Shown in pieces: positions 54,672 to 63,785 of a stretch of 64,000 bases of DNA. This DNA is from Streptomyces fragilis (lineage in GTDB: Bacteria > Actinomycetota > Actinomycetes > Streptomycetales > Streptomycetaceae), in NCBI RefSeq assembly GCF_003112515.1, contig NZ_BEVZ01000002.1:930001-994000 (forward strand), in the 5' to 3' direction. A model generated the notes under the pieces. It was given only the letters and a program-made list of their open reading frames with translations, had not been told where the DNA came from and made no database searches. Both the position numbers and the translations under genes were made by a program. How positions within the stretch are numbered: the stretch's first letter is position 1; every line of letters begins with the position of its first letter.

Positions 54672-55547
54672 ATGGAGCGCTCCCCGTTGAACACCACCGG
54701 CCTGCCCGACGCCGACGCCACCGACATCGTCCGGGTCACCGAAGCCCTGCAGATGATCACCCCACGCTGGCACGCGCGGATCCTGCTCACCCTCAGCCAA
54801 CCGCCGCAGCGCTACACCGACATCGCCATCAGGCTGCCGCACCTGCAGAGCGGACAGCTCCACCCGAGACTCCGCGCCCTGTGCGACGCCGGGCTGGCCG
54901 AGCGCACCGAGCACTCCTCCCGCCACGTCCTGTACGGCCTCACCGATCGCGGGCAGCAGCTTCTGCCCGTCTTCCAGATGCTCGGCGCCTGGGCCCACCA
55001 GCACCTGGGAAACCCTTCGCGGCTGCCGTTGATCGACCACGTGGAGGACGCCCTCGCCAGGCTGTCGCGCCGACAGACTCCGGCGATCCTGTGGGCGCTG
55101 AGGTTCCGGCGCGAGGCGACCGCCCGGGCATTGGCCCATCTCGTCATACCCGGCAACCACTGGGCCAGCGTCTACACCCCCTTGCGGCGGCTCGCCGACG
55201 ACGGCCTCGTCGTCACCGCGGGAACGGGATGTCCCTACCGGCTCTCCCCGGCCGGGGAGGCGCTCGCCCCGGCCCTCGCCGCCCTGTCGGTGTGGGCCGC
55301 CGGACGTCCGATGACGGAGGCCGTGAGCCACCGGCTCTGGGGCAGACCGCGATCCCTCACCGAAGCCACCACAGGACCGCAGCCATGGACGAGCCACCGG
55401 TCGAGGCTGCCGGCCCCACCTGCCAGGCCCGGATCTTCCATGCTCCCGGCGGCCGGACGGCACACACCGCATGCGGCCTGGCGGCACCATGACCTCTTCT
55501 CACACCCCTCGGCCCCCGTCCCGCAGATGGCCGGAGCCACCCGATGA
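54672..55547 (+). CDS. HxlR-type winged-helix regulator with two DNA-binding-like domains
   Basis: A 291-residue protein. Residues 20-110 match the HxlR/MarR-like winged helix (ALQMITPRWHARILLTLSQPPQRYTDIAIRLPHLQSGQLHPRLRALCDAGLAERTE). A second, similar domain spans about 125-215. One polypeptide thus carries both halves of what is normally a dimer. It is the first gene of the transporter/ATP-grasp cassette and its likely regulator; it might also be the factor that binds the palindromes at 40.3, 50.2 and 53.15 kb. Confidence 0.75.
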   Translation: MERSPLNTTGLPDADATDIVRVTEALQMITPRWHARILLTLSQPPQRYTDIAIRLPHLQSGQLHPRLRALCDAGLAERTEHSSRHVLYGLTDRGQQLLPVFQMLGAWAHQHLGNPSRLPLIDHVEDALARLSRRQTPAILWALRFRREATARALAHLVIPGNHWASVYTPLRRLADDGLVVTAGTGCPYRLSPAGEALAPALAALSVWAAGRPMTEAVSHRLWGRPRSLTEATTGPQPWTSHRSRLPAPPARPGSSMLPAAGRHTPHAAWRHHDLFSHPSAPVPQMAGATR

Positions 55548-56017
55548 CTCCCTCCACCACCCTCACCCCGCAGGCCGTCCACATGGCTCTGGCCTACCGC
55601 CCCGTCATCCGCCTCGTCAGCGAGATAGCCGACCACGGAGCGATACCGCACCACGCCCTCGGAAGCACCCTGAGCGACCTCTCCCGCACCCAGCTGCGCC
55701 GTGCGGTCCACCGCGCCGACAGCTTGTGCCTCCTCCAGCGCACGCCCACCGGCCGCGCCCTGTCCCCGGCGGGGGAGGAACTCGCGGACGTCTACGAAGC
55801 CACCGCCCGCTGGGCCCGCCGGCACAACTACCCCGCCGCGTTCTGTGACTTCGCCGACCGCGTCCACCACGCCCTCACCCTCCTCACCACAGACGCCCGG
55901 CCCTCCGACGGGCCCGCCCCGACGGACACGGACGGACCGACCCGGCTGTTGACCGACTGGCTCACCAGGCACACCCCGAACGTGTCCGCCGACCTGTCAC
56001 GTGAGGGCCGTGAGTGA
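55544..56017 (+). CDS. Winged-helix regulator-like protein
   Basis: A 157-residue protein with a single winged-helix-like domain (LSRTQLRRAVHRADSLCLLQRTPTGRALSPAGEELADVYE). The layout resembles the second domain of the preceding HxlR-type protein. Its ATG overlaps the upstream stop (ATGA) and its stop overlaps the MFS start (GTGA), so it is co-translated with both. Probably a partner or modulator of the regulator. Confidence 0.62.
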   Translation: MTPSTTLTPQAVHMALAYRPVIRLVSEIADHGAIPHHALGSTLSDLSRTQLRRAVHRADSLCLLQRTPTGRALSPAGEELADVYEATARWARRHNYPAAFCDFADRVHHALTLLTTDARPSDGPAPTDTDGPTRLLTDWLTRHTPNVSADLSREGRE

Positions 56018-57222
56018 GTCGTAGCACTCTGCTGCGCCGGGCCTACCTGCCCCGCGCCGCCGACGCGGCCGCCTTCGCGATGGGCACCTACGGCATTCCG
56101 CTGCTGGTACTGGCCACCACCGGCTCCGCGGCGCTGACCGGTCTTTCCTTCGCCCTCGAGTGGATTCCTCGCCTGGCAGCCTTCCCCGTGGCCGGATCTC
56201 TCGTCGACCGCTACGGAACCGCCCGGATCTTCCGGGTGGCGTGCCTCACCCGGACCACGGTCGTCGTGGCCGCCGTCGTCATCCTCACCTGCGTGGAGCA
56301 CCACACACAGGCCGCGACGATGGCCGTGATGCTGCTCGCCGCGGTGACCGGGGTGCTCGCCGAGGTCAGTTACGTGGCGGTGGAGACCTCCGGCAACGTG
56401 GCGAGCCGGGGACCGGGCCGCCGGGCGCACCAGATCCAGTCCGTGTTGCTGGGCATCGACCAGGTCGCCACGCTCGCCGGGCCGGCTCTTGCCGGCCTGC
56501 TGCTGGAACACGCGGGCCCGCAGGCCATGCTCACCATCTTGGCCGGCTTCTCCCTCCTCGCCGCCGTCCTCGGCCCCCGCCACAGGACCCAGGGGGAGAA
56601 GAGGACTGGGACGAGGCGGCACGGGCTGCGGGCGGGGTGGGCGACTCTGCGGTCCCTGCCAGTGCTGGCCTGGCTCGTGGGCGGCCTGGTCGTCTCCAAC
56701 ACGGCCGTCGGCCTCCTCCAGGCCGCCGTCCCCGTGCTCGTGGTCACCGAACTCGGCCGCTCCAGCGCGGACGCCGGAGCGATCTGGTCGGTCGCGGCCG
56801 CCACCTCCCTGCTGGCCGTCACCGCCTGCCGCCGGGCCATCGACCGCTGGGGCCTGTGGCCCACCGGAGCCGCGTCCGCCGCCCTCGCCGCGACCGCGAC
56901 ACTCGCCGTCGCCCAGGCCGACACCTACCAGGGCTACCTCACGCTGATCGCCGTCCTCATGGCCGGCGAAGGTGGCCTGACCGTCGTCCTGCGCACCCTG
57001 CGCGCCCACCTGATTCCCAGCGACACCTTCGCCAGCACCCTCGCCGTCACCATCCTGCTGCTCCTCATCCCCTTCCCCCTCGCCGGACTGGTGGTGGCCG
57101 CCGTGCCGCCCGCCGTTCTCCCGCACGCCGTCGCCGTGACCGCCGTGCTGCAGACCATCGGCCTCGCCGTCACCTTCGCCCGCCTGCGGACCTTGCGCGC
57201 CGTCCCAGCCGTCACGCCCTGA
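56014..57222 (+). CDS. MFS efflux transporter
   Basis: A 402-residue protein with about 12 hydrophobic segments and the MFS loop 2-3 pattern GSLVDRYGTARIFR. The closest relatives should be drug or metabolite exporters of actinobacteria. GTG start at 56014, overlapping the regulator gene. With the ATP-grasp ligase and a second MFS gene downstream, it probably exports the product of this cassette or protects against it. Substrate unknown. Confidence 0.8.
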   Translation: MSRSTLLRRAYLPRAADAAAFAMGTYGIPLLVLATTGSAALTGLSFALEWIPRLAAFPVAGSLVDRYGTARIFRVACLTRTTVVVAAVVILTCVEHHTQAATMAVMLLAAVTGVLAEVSYVAVETSGNVASRGPGRRAHQIQSVLLGIDQVATLAGPALAGLLLEHAGPQAMLTILAGFSLLAAVLGPRHRTQGEKRTGTRRHGLRAGWATLRSLPVLAWLVGGLVVSNTAVGLLQAAVPVLVVTELGRSSADAGAIWSVAAATSLLAVTACRRAIDRWGLWPTGAASAALAATATLAVAQADTYQGYLTLIAVLMAGEGGLTVVLRTLRAHLIPSDTFASTLAVTILLLLIPFPLAGLVVAAVPPAVLPHAVAVTAVLQTIGLAVTFARLRTLRAVPAVTP

Positions 57223-57267
57223 CCGCGCCCTCCTGCCCACCCGAGTCGTAGGAGCCCTCCTGCGCCC

Positions 57268-57582
57268 ATGCCCGCCACCGCCACCTCATCCGCCCAGATG
57301 TCCGGCTTCGGCAACCGGCCGACGATCACCGAACAGTTCCACGCCTTCGACGCCGCCCACCCCTGGATCTACACGTCTCTCGAGCGCCTGGTCGCCCAAC
57401 ACCTCGCGGCAGGCGCCACCCGGGTCGGCATGAAAGCCCTCTTCGAGGCCCTGCGCTGGCGCCGCCCGCACGGGATCACCGGACTCAACAACAACTACAC
57501 CGCGCTGTACGCCCGCCGGCTCATCGACGAACACCCCGAGTGGGCCTCCGCGATCGAGACCCGACGCCGACGCAGCCCGTGA
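57268..57582 (+). CDS. Small conserved hypothetical protein of phage/element type
   Basis: A 104-residue protein. The pattern FHAFDAAHPWIYTSLERLVAQHL...ALFEALRWRR...LNNNYTALYARRLIDEHPEW is typical of a small family I know from phages and mobile elements, without assigned function. AGGAG lies 13 bases before the ATG. It sits between the first MFS gene and the ATP-grasp gene, but probably belongs to the element rather than to the cassette. Confidence 0.6.
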   Translation: MPATATSSAQMSGFGNRPTITEQFHAFDAAHPWIYTSLERLVAQHLAAGATRVGMKALFEALRWRRPHGITGLNNNYTALYARRLIDEHPEWASAIETRRRRSP

Positions 57583-57647
57583 TCTCCGGCGCTACGCCTG
57601 CGTTCCTCGCCTTGCTCCTGTCTCACTTCACTTCTGGAGTTCCGCGT

Positions 57648-58907
57648 TTGTCCGACCGTCCTGTCATCCTGCTCGTGGCCCCCACCGGGGCCGAGTCCGA
57701 GGGCTACCGCGGCTACTGCCTGCGGTCCGTGGCCGCCGCCTACGACGTCGTCCTGATCACCCAGGAAGAGCCCTCCTGGGAAGTTCCCTACATCCGGGAC
57801 TGCGTGGTCGTGCCCGACCTCACGGACCAGACCCAGCTGAACCTGGCCGGGCAGGCGCTCGCCGAACGCTGGAATCTCGCCGGGGCGCTCACCTGGACCG
57901 AGTGGTACCTCGTGCCCGTCACCCGGCTCGCCCACCACCTCGGGCTGCCCGCCAACCCGGTGGAGGCGGTGCGAGCGTGCCGTGACAAGGCCGTCTCCCG
58001 GGCGCTGTTCGACCAGCACCAGGTGCCCTCGGCGATCTCCCGCAGCGTCCGTACCCTCCAGGAGGCCCAGGCCGTTGCCGAGGAGATCGGATTCCCCGTC
58101 GTCCTCAAGCCGACCGCGCACGCCGCCAGCGTAGGCGTGATCCGCGCCGACGACGCCGATCAGCTCACGACCGCGTACCGGCACGCCTCCGCAGCCGCCG
58201 CCCACGGACGGGAGAGCACCGACGTCCTGGTGGAGGAGTACCTCGACGGGCCGGAAATCTCCGTCGAATGCGCCACCCAGCACGGCAGCACCACGGTGGT
58301 CGCGGTCACCCGCAAGACGGTCGGCATGCCCCCGCACTTCGAGGAGCTCGCCCACTCGGTCGACGCCTCCGACACCTTGCGGGAGACCGTCGCCCCCGTG
58401 GCACGGGCGGCGATCGACGCGCTGGGCGTCACCGACGGTGTCTCCCACGTCGAGATGCGCCTTGTCGACGGGCACCCTCGTCTGGTCGAGGTCAACGGCC
58501 GCCTCGGCGGCGACATGATCGGCCACCTGGTCCGCCTCGCCACAGGCATCGACCTGGCCCGCGCGGCGGCCGACATCGCCTGCGGACGTATCCCCGACCT
58601 GACACCCACCAGGGCCTCGGCCGCCGCGGTCAAGCTCCTCTACCCGCCGACCTCCGGAACGCTCACCCGCCTGCGCTTCCACGGCGCCCAGCCGTGGCTG
58701 GACACCGTCCACTTCCAGCGACGCACCGGCGACGAGGTGCTGCTGCCCGCTGACGGCGGTGACACCTTCACCGCCCGTCTCGGCTACCTCGTCACCACCG
58801 CGAGCACCGGAGCCCAAGCCCGCGACCGCGCGGAGGACGCCGCCCGCGGACTCACCGTTCACGTGCGCCCCCGCACCGGCACCGCCTGGCGGGAGGCCAC
58901 CGCGTGA
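57648..58907 (+). CDS. ATP-grasp ligase
   Basis: A 419-residue ATP-grasp enzyme. It has the nucleotide-binding stretch FPVVLKPTAHAASVGVI near 154 and the metal-binding HVEMRLVDGHPRLVEVNGRLGGD near 270-285; a C-terminal domain follows from about 320. Such enzymes join a carboxylate to an amine through an acyl phosphate, for example L-amino acid ligases that make dipeptides. The TTG at 57648 follows TGGAG by 8 bases. It overlaps the second MFS gene by 4 bases. Together with the exporters it suggests a small peptide-like product. Confidence 0.82.
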   Translation: MSDRPVILLVAPTGAESEGYRGYCLRSVAAAYDVVLITQEEPSWEVPYIRDCVVVPDLTDQTQLNLAGQALAERWNLAGALTWTEWYLVPVTRLAHHLGLPANPVEAVRACRDKAVSRALFDQHQVPSAISRSVRTLQEAQAVAEEIGFPVVLKPTAHAASVGVIRADDADQLTTAYRHASAAAAHGRESTDVLVEEYLDGPEISVECATQHGSTTVVAVTRKTVGMPPHFEELAHSVDASDTLRETVAPVARAAIDALGVTDGVSHVEMRLVDGHPRLVEVNGRLGGDMIGHLVRLATGIDLARAAADIACGRIPDLTPTRASAAAVKLLYPPTSGTLTRLRFHGAQPWLDTVHFQRRTGDEVLLPADGGDTFTARLGYLVTTASTGAQARDRAEDAARGLTVHVRPRTGTAWREATA

Positions 58908-60052
58908 ATCGTCCAGCCGTACATATCGTCCGTACCCGTGTCCTGCTGACGGGCTACTACCTCGGCCTCGGCGTCGTGATGGCCGTCTGGGGCGCGCGGA
59001 TGCCGTCGATCCAACGGGCAGCAGACCTGTCCACCGCGCAGCTGTCGTTGGTGATGCTGGCCGCCGCGCTCGGCATGGTCGCCGGACTCCAGGCAGGCGG
59101 CCGCCTCGCCCGTCCTGAGCGCGTCCCTCTCCTTCTCACCTGCGGGGCTGTCGGACTGGCCGGCAGCCTCGCCGCCCTCAGCCAGTGCGAGAGCCTGCCC
59201 GCCCTGCTCGTGGTCGCCCTGGTCTTCGGCGTCACGCACGGGGTGCTGGACGTCGCTGTCAATACCGCGGCGGTCCGCTGCCAGGACGCCTACGGCCGGC
59301 CCATCATGTCCGGACTGCACGCCTCCTACTCCATCGGCGCGCTCGCGGGTGCCGCTCTGGCCGCCGTCACCGCCCGCACCCCGCACGACCTCCTCTTCCT
59401 CACCACCGGTCTCGCGCTCACGGCCGCCGCGCTCGCCGCCATCCCCGGGGCCTGCTCCATGACCGGCCCGTGGGATCCGTCCACCACCAGTGGGCAGGAC
59501 GCCGATCAGCGCCTGCCCCGCGCCCGAGTCTGGCTGCTGGGTGCCCTGGCCGCGGCGACCCTGCTCGGCGAAGGAGCGGCAGCCGACTGGGCCGCCGTGC
59601 ACCTCGACGGCCTGCACGCCTCCACCGCCCTGAGCGCCGCCGCGTACGCCTGCTACAGCGCCGCCATGGCCACTGGCCGCCTCACCGGCGACCGCCTGAC
59701 TGCCACCTTCGGCGCACTGCTCGTCGTACGGACCGGAGCCTTCCTGGCTGCCGCCGGACTCGCCGCCGGCGTCCTCGTGCCCACCACCGCGGCCGCGATC
59801 ACCGGCTGGACCCTGTTCGGCATCGGACTGTCCCTCACCGTCCCCTGCCTGATCTCCGCCGCCGGAGCCGGCGGCCCCCAGGCCGTCGCGACCGTCTCCG
59901 TCACCGGCTACCTCGGGCTACTCGCCGGCCCCGCCCTCATCGGCGCCCTCGCCACCGCGACCACCCTGCCCACCGCGCTACTGCTGCCCGCGCTCCTCGC
60001 CGCCGCAGTCGCCTTCCTCTCCCGCCGAGCCCTGGAGCCCCACACCCGATGA
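58904..60052 (+). CDS. MFS transporter
   Basis: A 382-residue protein with about 12 hydrophobic segments. The N-terminus VWGARMPSIQRAADLSTAQLSLVMLAAALG and the motif HGVLDVAVNTAAVRCQDAYGRPIMSGLHASYSIGALAG are typical of the YbjJ-like or fucose-permease-like MFS branch. GTG start at 58904, overlapping the ATP-grasp stop. Likely exports or imports the ligase product or substrate. Confidence 0.82.
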   Translation: MNRPAVHIVRTRVLLTGYYLGLGVVMAVWGARMPSIQRAADLSTAQLSLVMLAAALGMVAGLQAGGRLARPERVPLLLTCGAVGLAGSLAALSQCESLPALLVVALVFGVTHGVLDVAVNTAAVRCQDAYGRPIMSGLHASYSIGALAGAALAAVTARTPHDLLFLTTGLALTAAALAAIPGACSMTGPWDPSTTSGQDADQRLPRARVWLLGALAAATLLGEGAAADWAAVHLDGLHASTALSAAAYACYSAAMATGRLTGDRLTATFGALLVVRTGAFLAAAGLAAGVLVPTTAAAITGWTLFGIGLSLTVPCLISAAGAGGPQAVATVSVTGYLGLLAGPALIGALATATTLPTALLLPALLAAAVAFLSRRALEPHTR

Positions 60053-60660
60053 AGCACCTCACTCCGTCCGCCGTCGTGCTCGACTTCAACGGCGTCCTGG
60101 GCCTGCAGCCCACCGATGCCATGTGGGCGAACCTGACGGCCACCGCCGGATGGCCCGCCGACCAGACCGACTACCTCAAGGCCGCGTTCTGGAACGCCCG
60201 CGACCCCTACGACGCCGGCGCCATCACCGACCGCGAGTTCTGGACCACCGCCCTCGGTGCCGAACCCACCCCGCGGCACCTCGACGAACTGCGCGCCGCG
60301 GACATCGCGATGTGGACCCGCACCGACGACCGCGTTCTCGACGTCCTCCACCGCGTCCGCGAGGCCGGGCTGCCCCTGGTCCTGCTGTCCAACGCGCCCC
60401 ACCCGTTGGCCGACGCGCTTGACGACACCGTGTGGCGCCGGAACCTGTTCAACGAGGCCGTCTACTCCGCCCGGCTGGGCCTGTGCAAGCCCGACCCCGC
60501 CGCCTACCAGCAGGCACTCGCCGCGACCGGCACCGCACCCGAACGCGTCCTGTTCGTCGACGACCGGCTCGACAATTGCGCCACCGCCCGCGAACTCGGC
60601 ATGACCGCACTGCACTTCACCGGCGACGCCACCGAACTCGCCACCGCCCTCTCCGTCTGA
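60049..60660 (+). CDS. HAD-family hydrolase
   Basis: A 203-residue HAD hydrolase. It has the nucleophile loop VVLDFNGVL (Asn at the second Asp position), LVLLSNAP (motif II), the Lys in GLCKPDPAAYQQAL and the acidic VLFVDDRLDN. It most resembles YihX-type sugar-phosphate phosphatases; the Asp-x-Asn pattern may lower phosphatase activity. The ATG at 60049 overlaps the MFS stop (ATGA), so it is part of the cassette. Confidence 0.82.
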   Translation: MKHLTPSAVVLDFNGVLGLQPTDAMWANLTATAGWPADQTDYLKAAFWNARDPYDAGAITDREFWTTALGAEPTPRHLDELRAADIAMWTRTDDRVLDVLHRVREAGLPLVLLSNAPHPLADALDDTVWRRNLFNEAVYSARLGLCKPDPAAYQQALAATGTAPERVLFVDDRLDNCATARELGMTALHFTGDATELATALSV

Positions 60661-60687
60661 CCACGCCCCGCATCTCCAAGGAACCAT

Positions 60688-61548
60688 GTGCCCCACCCCG
60701 ACGACCTCGACGGCGACGTCTACGTCTCCCCACGCCACCTCGCCGGCTCCACGCACACCGGAGACCCTGCCCTCGAACCGCTGCGCGCACTCGGCTGGGA
60801 ACTCCGCCACGACGACCTCGGTAATGCCTACCTGAACGCGCCGGACCGCAAGGTCCGCCTCGGCTACCTCCCCGAAGGCGACGACGACGGCCTCTGGCGG
60901 ATCAACGCCTACCGCGACGCCTTCGCCCAACCCGCCTGGGGCGTCTGCTTCAACGACAGCTGCCCCACCGAATTCGTCACCGCCTTCACCACCGCCCTCG
61001 CCACGGCCTACCAGGAGGGCCCGGAGAGCTACCTCGCCCGACCCCTCGTCGGAAGCGAAGACCGAGACCCCTTCCTCGGCGTGGTCCCCCTCCTTCAGCG
61101 CGGCTGGGTGATCGACCGCCCCCGCTGGGGCGTCTTCGCCATCGACTCACCCGACGGCCTCGCCCATCTCGAATACACCACCGGTGACCTCGACCCGGCG
61201 GCCGAACTCACCACCCGCGACGCCCGCTGGCACCTGTGGGCCGGCACCTCGGTAAACCGCCCGTACTGGTACGCCACCGCCAGCACCGACACCCCCGTCC
61301 CCCTGCTCGCGGCCGTCACCGACAGCGTCTCCGACCCGGCACCGCTCCTGCGCTGGAAGCAGGACGGCCACAGCTATCAGGCCGCCGCCCACGTCACCCC
61401 GATCACCCAGCCGCGGCCACGGGTCCCCACCCCGCTCGAGGCCAGCCGGGCCGCCCACCACCGGCCCGTGGCCCTGGCCAGCTCCAGCATTCTCCGTTGG
61501 ACCACCAGCACCAGCACGGGTCGGCGGACTCACGGCCCCGGCCGGTGA
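60688..61548 (+). CDS. DUF317 protein
   Basis: A 286-residue protein. The first repeat opens VYVSPRHLAGSTHTGDPALEPLRALGW and a second starts near 120. The pattern YWYATASTDTPVPLLAAVTDSV is the usual DUF317 repeat end. The GTG at 60688 follows AAGGA by 5 bases. It is one of at least five DUF317 proteins of the element and the first gene after the cargo cassette. Function unknown. Confidence 0.7.
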   Translation: MPHPDDLDGDVYVSPRHLAGSTHTGDPALEPLRALGWELRHDDLGNAYLNAPDRKVRLGYLPEGDDDGLWRINAYRDAFAQPAWGVCFNDSCPTEFVTAFTTALATAYQEGPESYLARPLVGSEDRDPFLGVVPLLQRGWVIDRPRWGVFAIDSPDGLAHLEYTTGDLDPAAELTTRDARWHLWAGTSVNRPYWYATASTDTPVPLLAAVTDSVSDPAPLLRWKQDGHSYQAAAHVTPITQPRPRVPTPLEASRAAHHRPVALASSSILRWTTSTSTGRRTHGPGR

Positions 61549-61585
61549 AGCCTCGCCACGTCGGCTCCTGACCGAAGGACCCTCC

Positions 61586-62083
61586 ATGGCCATGCACGCC
61601 CGGGCATTCTTCCTCGAGCACCTGCGGCTCCCGTTCAGCGACGCCACCGTCGTCGGCAACACCTACTACGCGGCTCCACAGCCCGACTCGCCCCTCCGGC
61701 TCCGGATCTCCTTCGCCCGCACCATCCGCGCCGATGAGTACGAAGGCATCCGCCTGACCGTCCTCCACGCCGAGCGGGGCGAACTGGACGCCGTCACCCT
61801 CCTCTTCCAAGACCACCACACCTTCGACCACCGAGACGCCGCCCAAGGCCGCCGCCCCACCGAATCCGGCTACGCCACCATCAACGAGTTCAAGGATCGC
61901 CCGGACTGGGTGCCCTGGAAGGACGCTCACACCAACCGCCTCCGCGACGCAATCGAGCAGTACGCGGCCGTCTGGTTCCCCGCCGCCCGAGCGGCCACCG
62001 CACCTACCTCGGCGGCGAACCGCACCGCCCACCACACCCCGGCCCCACCGCCAGCGTCGTCAGTCTCCGGCCGTACCCGCTGA
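61586..62083 (+). CDS. Hypothetical protein
   Basis: A 165-residue protein. GAAGGA stands 6 bases before the ATG at 61586. A compact alpha/beta domain (HARAFFLEHLRLPFSDATVVGNTYY...VTLLFQDHHTF) is followed by a Pro/Ala-rich tail. No family recognised. The 243 bases after its stop (62084-62326) hold no gene that I can support. Confidence 0.55.
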   Translation: MAMHARAFFLEHLRLPFSDATVVGNTYYAAPQPDSPLRLRISFARTIRADEYEGIRLTVLHAERGELDAVTLLFQDHHTFDHRDAAQGRRPTESGYATINEFKDRPDWVPWKDAHTNRLRDAIEQYAAVWFPAARAATAPTSAANRTAHHTPAPPPASSVSGRTR

Positions 62084-62326
62084 CTGCGGCAGACTCATTC
62101 TCACGGCCTTCGTGCTGAATGTGTGTGTTCCTTGGTCGGAGCACATGTTCAGCCGAAGGCCGCTTCCGGGTCCGCCGGTTACCGCGCCGAGTGATCAAGT
62201 ACGACGCGCCGTTCGAGGCCACGGGTTAAAGATCAAGCCAGGAAGCGGCGCTGCGTCGGTAGTTCGCCGGGGGCAGACAGGAGAGATCGGCGAAGGACTG
62301 GCCAGCGCGAGTGCACGTATGCCAAT

Positions 62327-62722
62327 GTGGACGACCTCCCCAAAACCCAAGGTCAGCGAGGTGTGCCCGTGGCCATGGCTTCCGCGAACCCCGGATTCCC
62401 CACCCTCGTCCGCACCCTGCGGCCGCGCCACTGGCAGCTCGGCGCCGGGCAGGCCGCTCTCGTCATGGAGCAGTTCACCGCAGAGGACTTCAACCAGGTG
62501 GTCGATGACCGGACGGACGTGCACGTGAACTCGACGGACGGACGCTTCCACCTGGGCTGATTCCTTAATGGTCAGCCCGGAACGGACGGCGAAGGATGGA
62601 AGATCGCTGTCACCGGCACAGCCACGGAGCCCGGGTATAGCGTCTCCTCCAGCACTCAGACGCCGGCCGAGGTTGTCGCCGCCACGGTGACGCGCGTACT
62701 GCGCACTGCCCCTTTCGCCTAG
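62327..62722 (+). pseudogene. Small gene broken by an in-frame TGA
   Basis: The frame starts MDDLPKTQGQRG and reads a plausible protein to VNSTDGRFHLG, where a TGA (62558-62560) interrupts it. The same frame continues FLNGQPGTDGEGWKIAVTGTATEPGYS to a TAG at 62720-62722. The join G-stop-F suggests a Trp codon TGG changed to TGA. The intact product would be 131 residues. Selenocysteine is unlikely because there is no supporting context. Relation to the DUF317 family is possible but unclear. Confidence 0.5.
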
Positions 62723-62893
62723 ACATCGAATCCGTCGGCCATTCCATGTCCCTGGGACAGGGAGCACACCTGCATGAGGTGTCCCCTTCGGGGAGCAGCG
62801 CTCACCTGGCCATTGCCTTGACCCGCCCACGCTTCATCCAGGCCGTCGTACCGGCTACGGGCGACGCGTTCGTTTCCGGACTCTGGAGGCTCC

Positions 62894-63709
62894 CTGAACC
62901 AGAACTCCCCCATCGATCGTCCCTCCCCGAACGGCGCTCTGCCTGTGTACTGGGTGGGGCCGCGTTGCCTGGCCGGAGATGACGGCCGGCTATATGACAC
63001 CGTCGCTGACACCTTGACCGGTCTTGGCTGGACGGCCTTGACCATTGTCCGGGGCCTCCACGAGGACACCGAGTTCGACGATGTCCTCGAGGACCGGCAG
63101 GTGCTCCGCAGCACCGTCCTGCACGTCAGCCCTGATGGCCTCCGGTGGGCGCAGTGGATGCTGGCGGATGAGCCGTTCCACCTCGGAGGGCTGCCGATGG
63201 CGTGGCAGGTCTGCGCTCGCGAAGACCGGAGTGACATGACCGCGCGTTGGTCCGCCTACTTCACGCCTGGACTGCCCGGTGAGGCCGTCGCGGACTTCCT
63301 CCTCGCCCTGGACGCCCGCGACCGACCGGCCACCTCCTTTGGCGGCCCCGACCGCGTTCTGGACGCGGTCACCGCCAAAGGGTGGTTCCGCGACATCGAC
63401 CAGCCCGCGGCCGGGGCGACGGACCCGACGTTCACGTCCCATCTGGCGTTCGGTGAAGTGCCGCCACTGATCCAGGACGGTGATCCGTCGGTGCTGACCG
63501 TCGGCCCGGAGGAGGCGGGACCCATGGGGTGGCAGGCGTGGTCCCAGCCCGCGCCGGACGCGCCGTACCTGTGGGCGGCCAGCTTCAGCGCTGGCGTGCC
63601 GGCCGACCTGGTCGCCGCGTTCGCAGCCTCGCTCAGTTCCACGGCGCCGGTCCTGCGCCGGGTGCTGCCCGAGAGTACGAAAGATCGACTCCTTCGCGCC
63701 CCAGCCTGA
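62894..63709 (+). CDS. DUF317 protein; probable CTG start
   Basis: A 271-residue protein with two DUF317 repeats, the first opening VYWVGPRCLAGDDGRLYDTVADTLTGLGW. The usual SPRHLAG is GPRCLAG here. The first GTG (62945) would cut the protein directly before VYWV. A CTG at 62894 gives MNQNSPIDRPSPNGALPVYWV and stands 4 bases after TGGAGG, so I prefer it. Last plus-strand gene before the terminator. Function unknown. Confidence 0.65.
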   Translation: MNQNSPIDRPSPNGALPVYWVGPRCLAGDDGRLYDTVADTLTGLGWTALTIVRGLHEDTEFDDVLEDRQVLRSTVLHVSPDGLRWAQWMLADEPFHLGGLPMAWQVCAREDRSDMTARWSAYFTPGLPGEAVADFLLALDARDRPATSFGGPDRVLDAVTAKGWFRDIDQPAAGATDPTFTSHLAFGEVPPLIQDGDPSVLTVGPEEAGPMGWQAWSQPAPDAPYLWAASFSAGVPADLVAAFAASLSSTAPVLRRVLPESTKDRLLRAPA

Positions 63710-63725
63710 CAGGGGAGAGGGAATT

Positions 63726-63770
63726 CAGCACGGAGCCCGGCCGCGTGGTGCGCGGCCGGGCTCCGTGCTG
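63726..63770. terminator. Perfect 20-base hairpin between convergent genes
   Basis: The arms 63726-63745 and 63751-63770 are perfectly complementary, with a 5-base loop TGGTG. The stem is very GC-rich and no U-tract follows, as is common in Streptomyces. It lies 16 bases after a plus-strand stop and 15 bases after a minus-strand stop, so it should end transcription from both sides. Confidence 0.85.
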
Positions 63771-63785
63771 TCACGTCGCTCTTGA

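Noticed and set aside
62558..62560. TGA read as selenocysteine
   Set aside because: No stem-loop or selenoprotein family context; a Trp-to-stop change is simpler.
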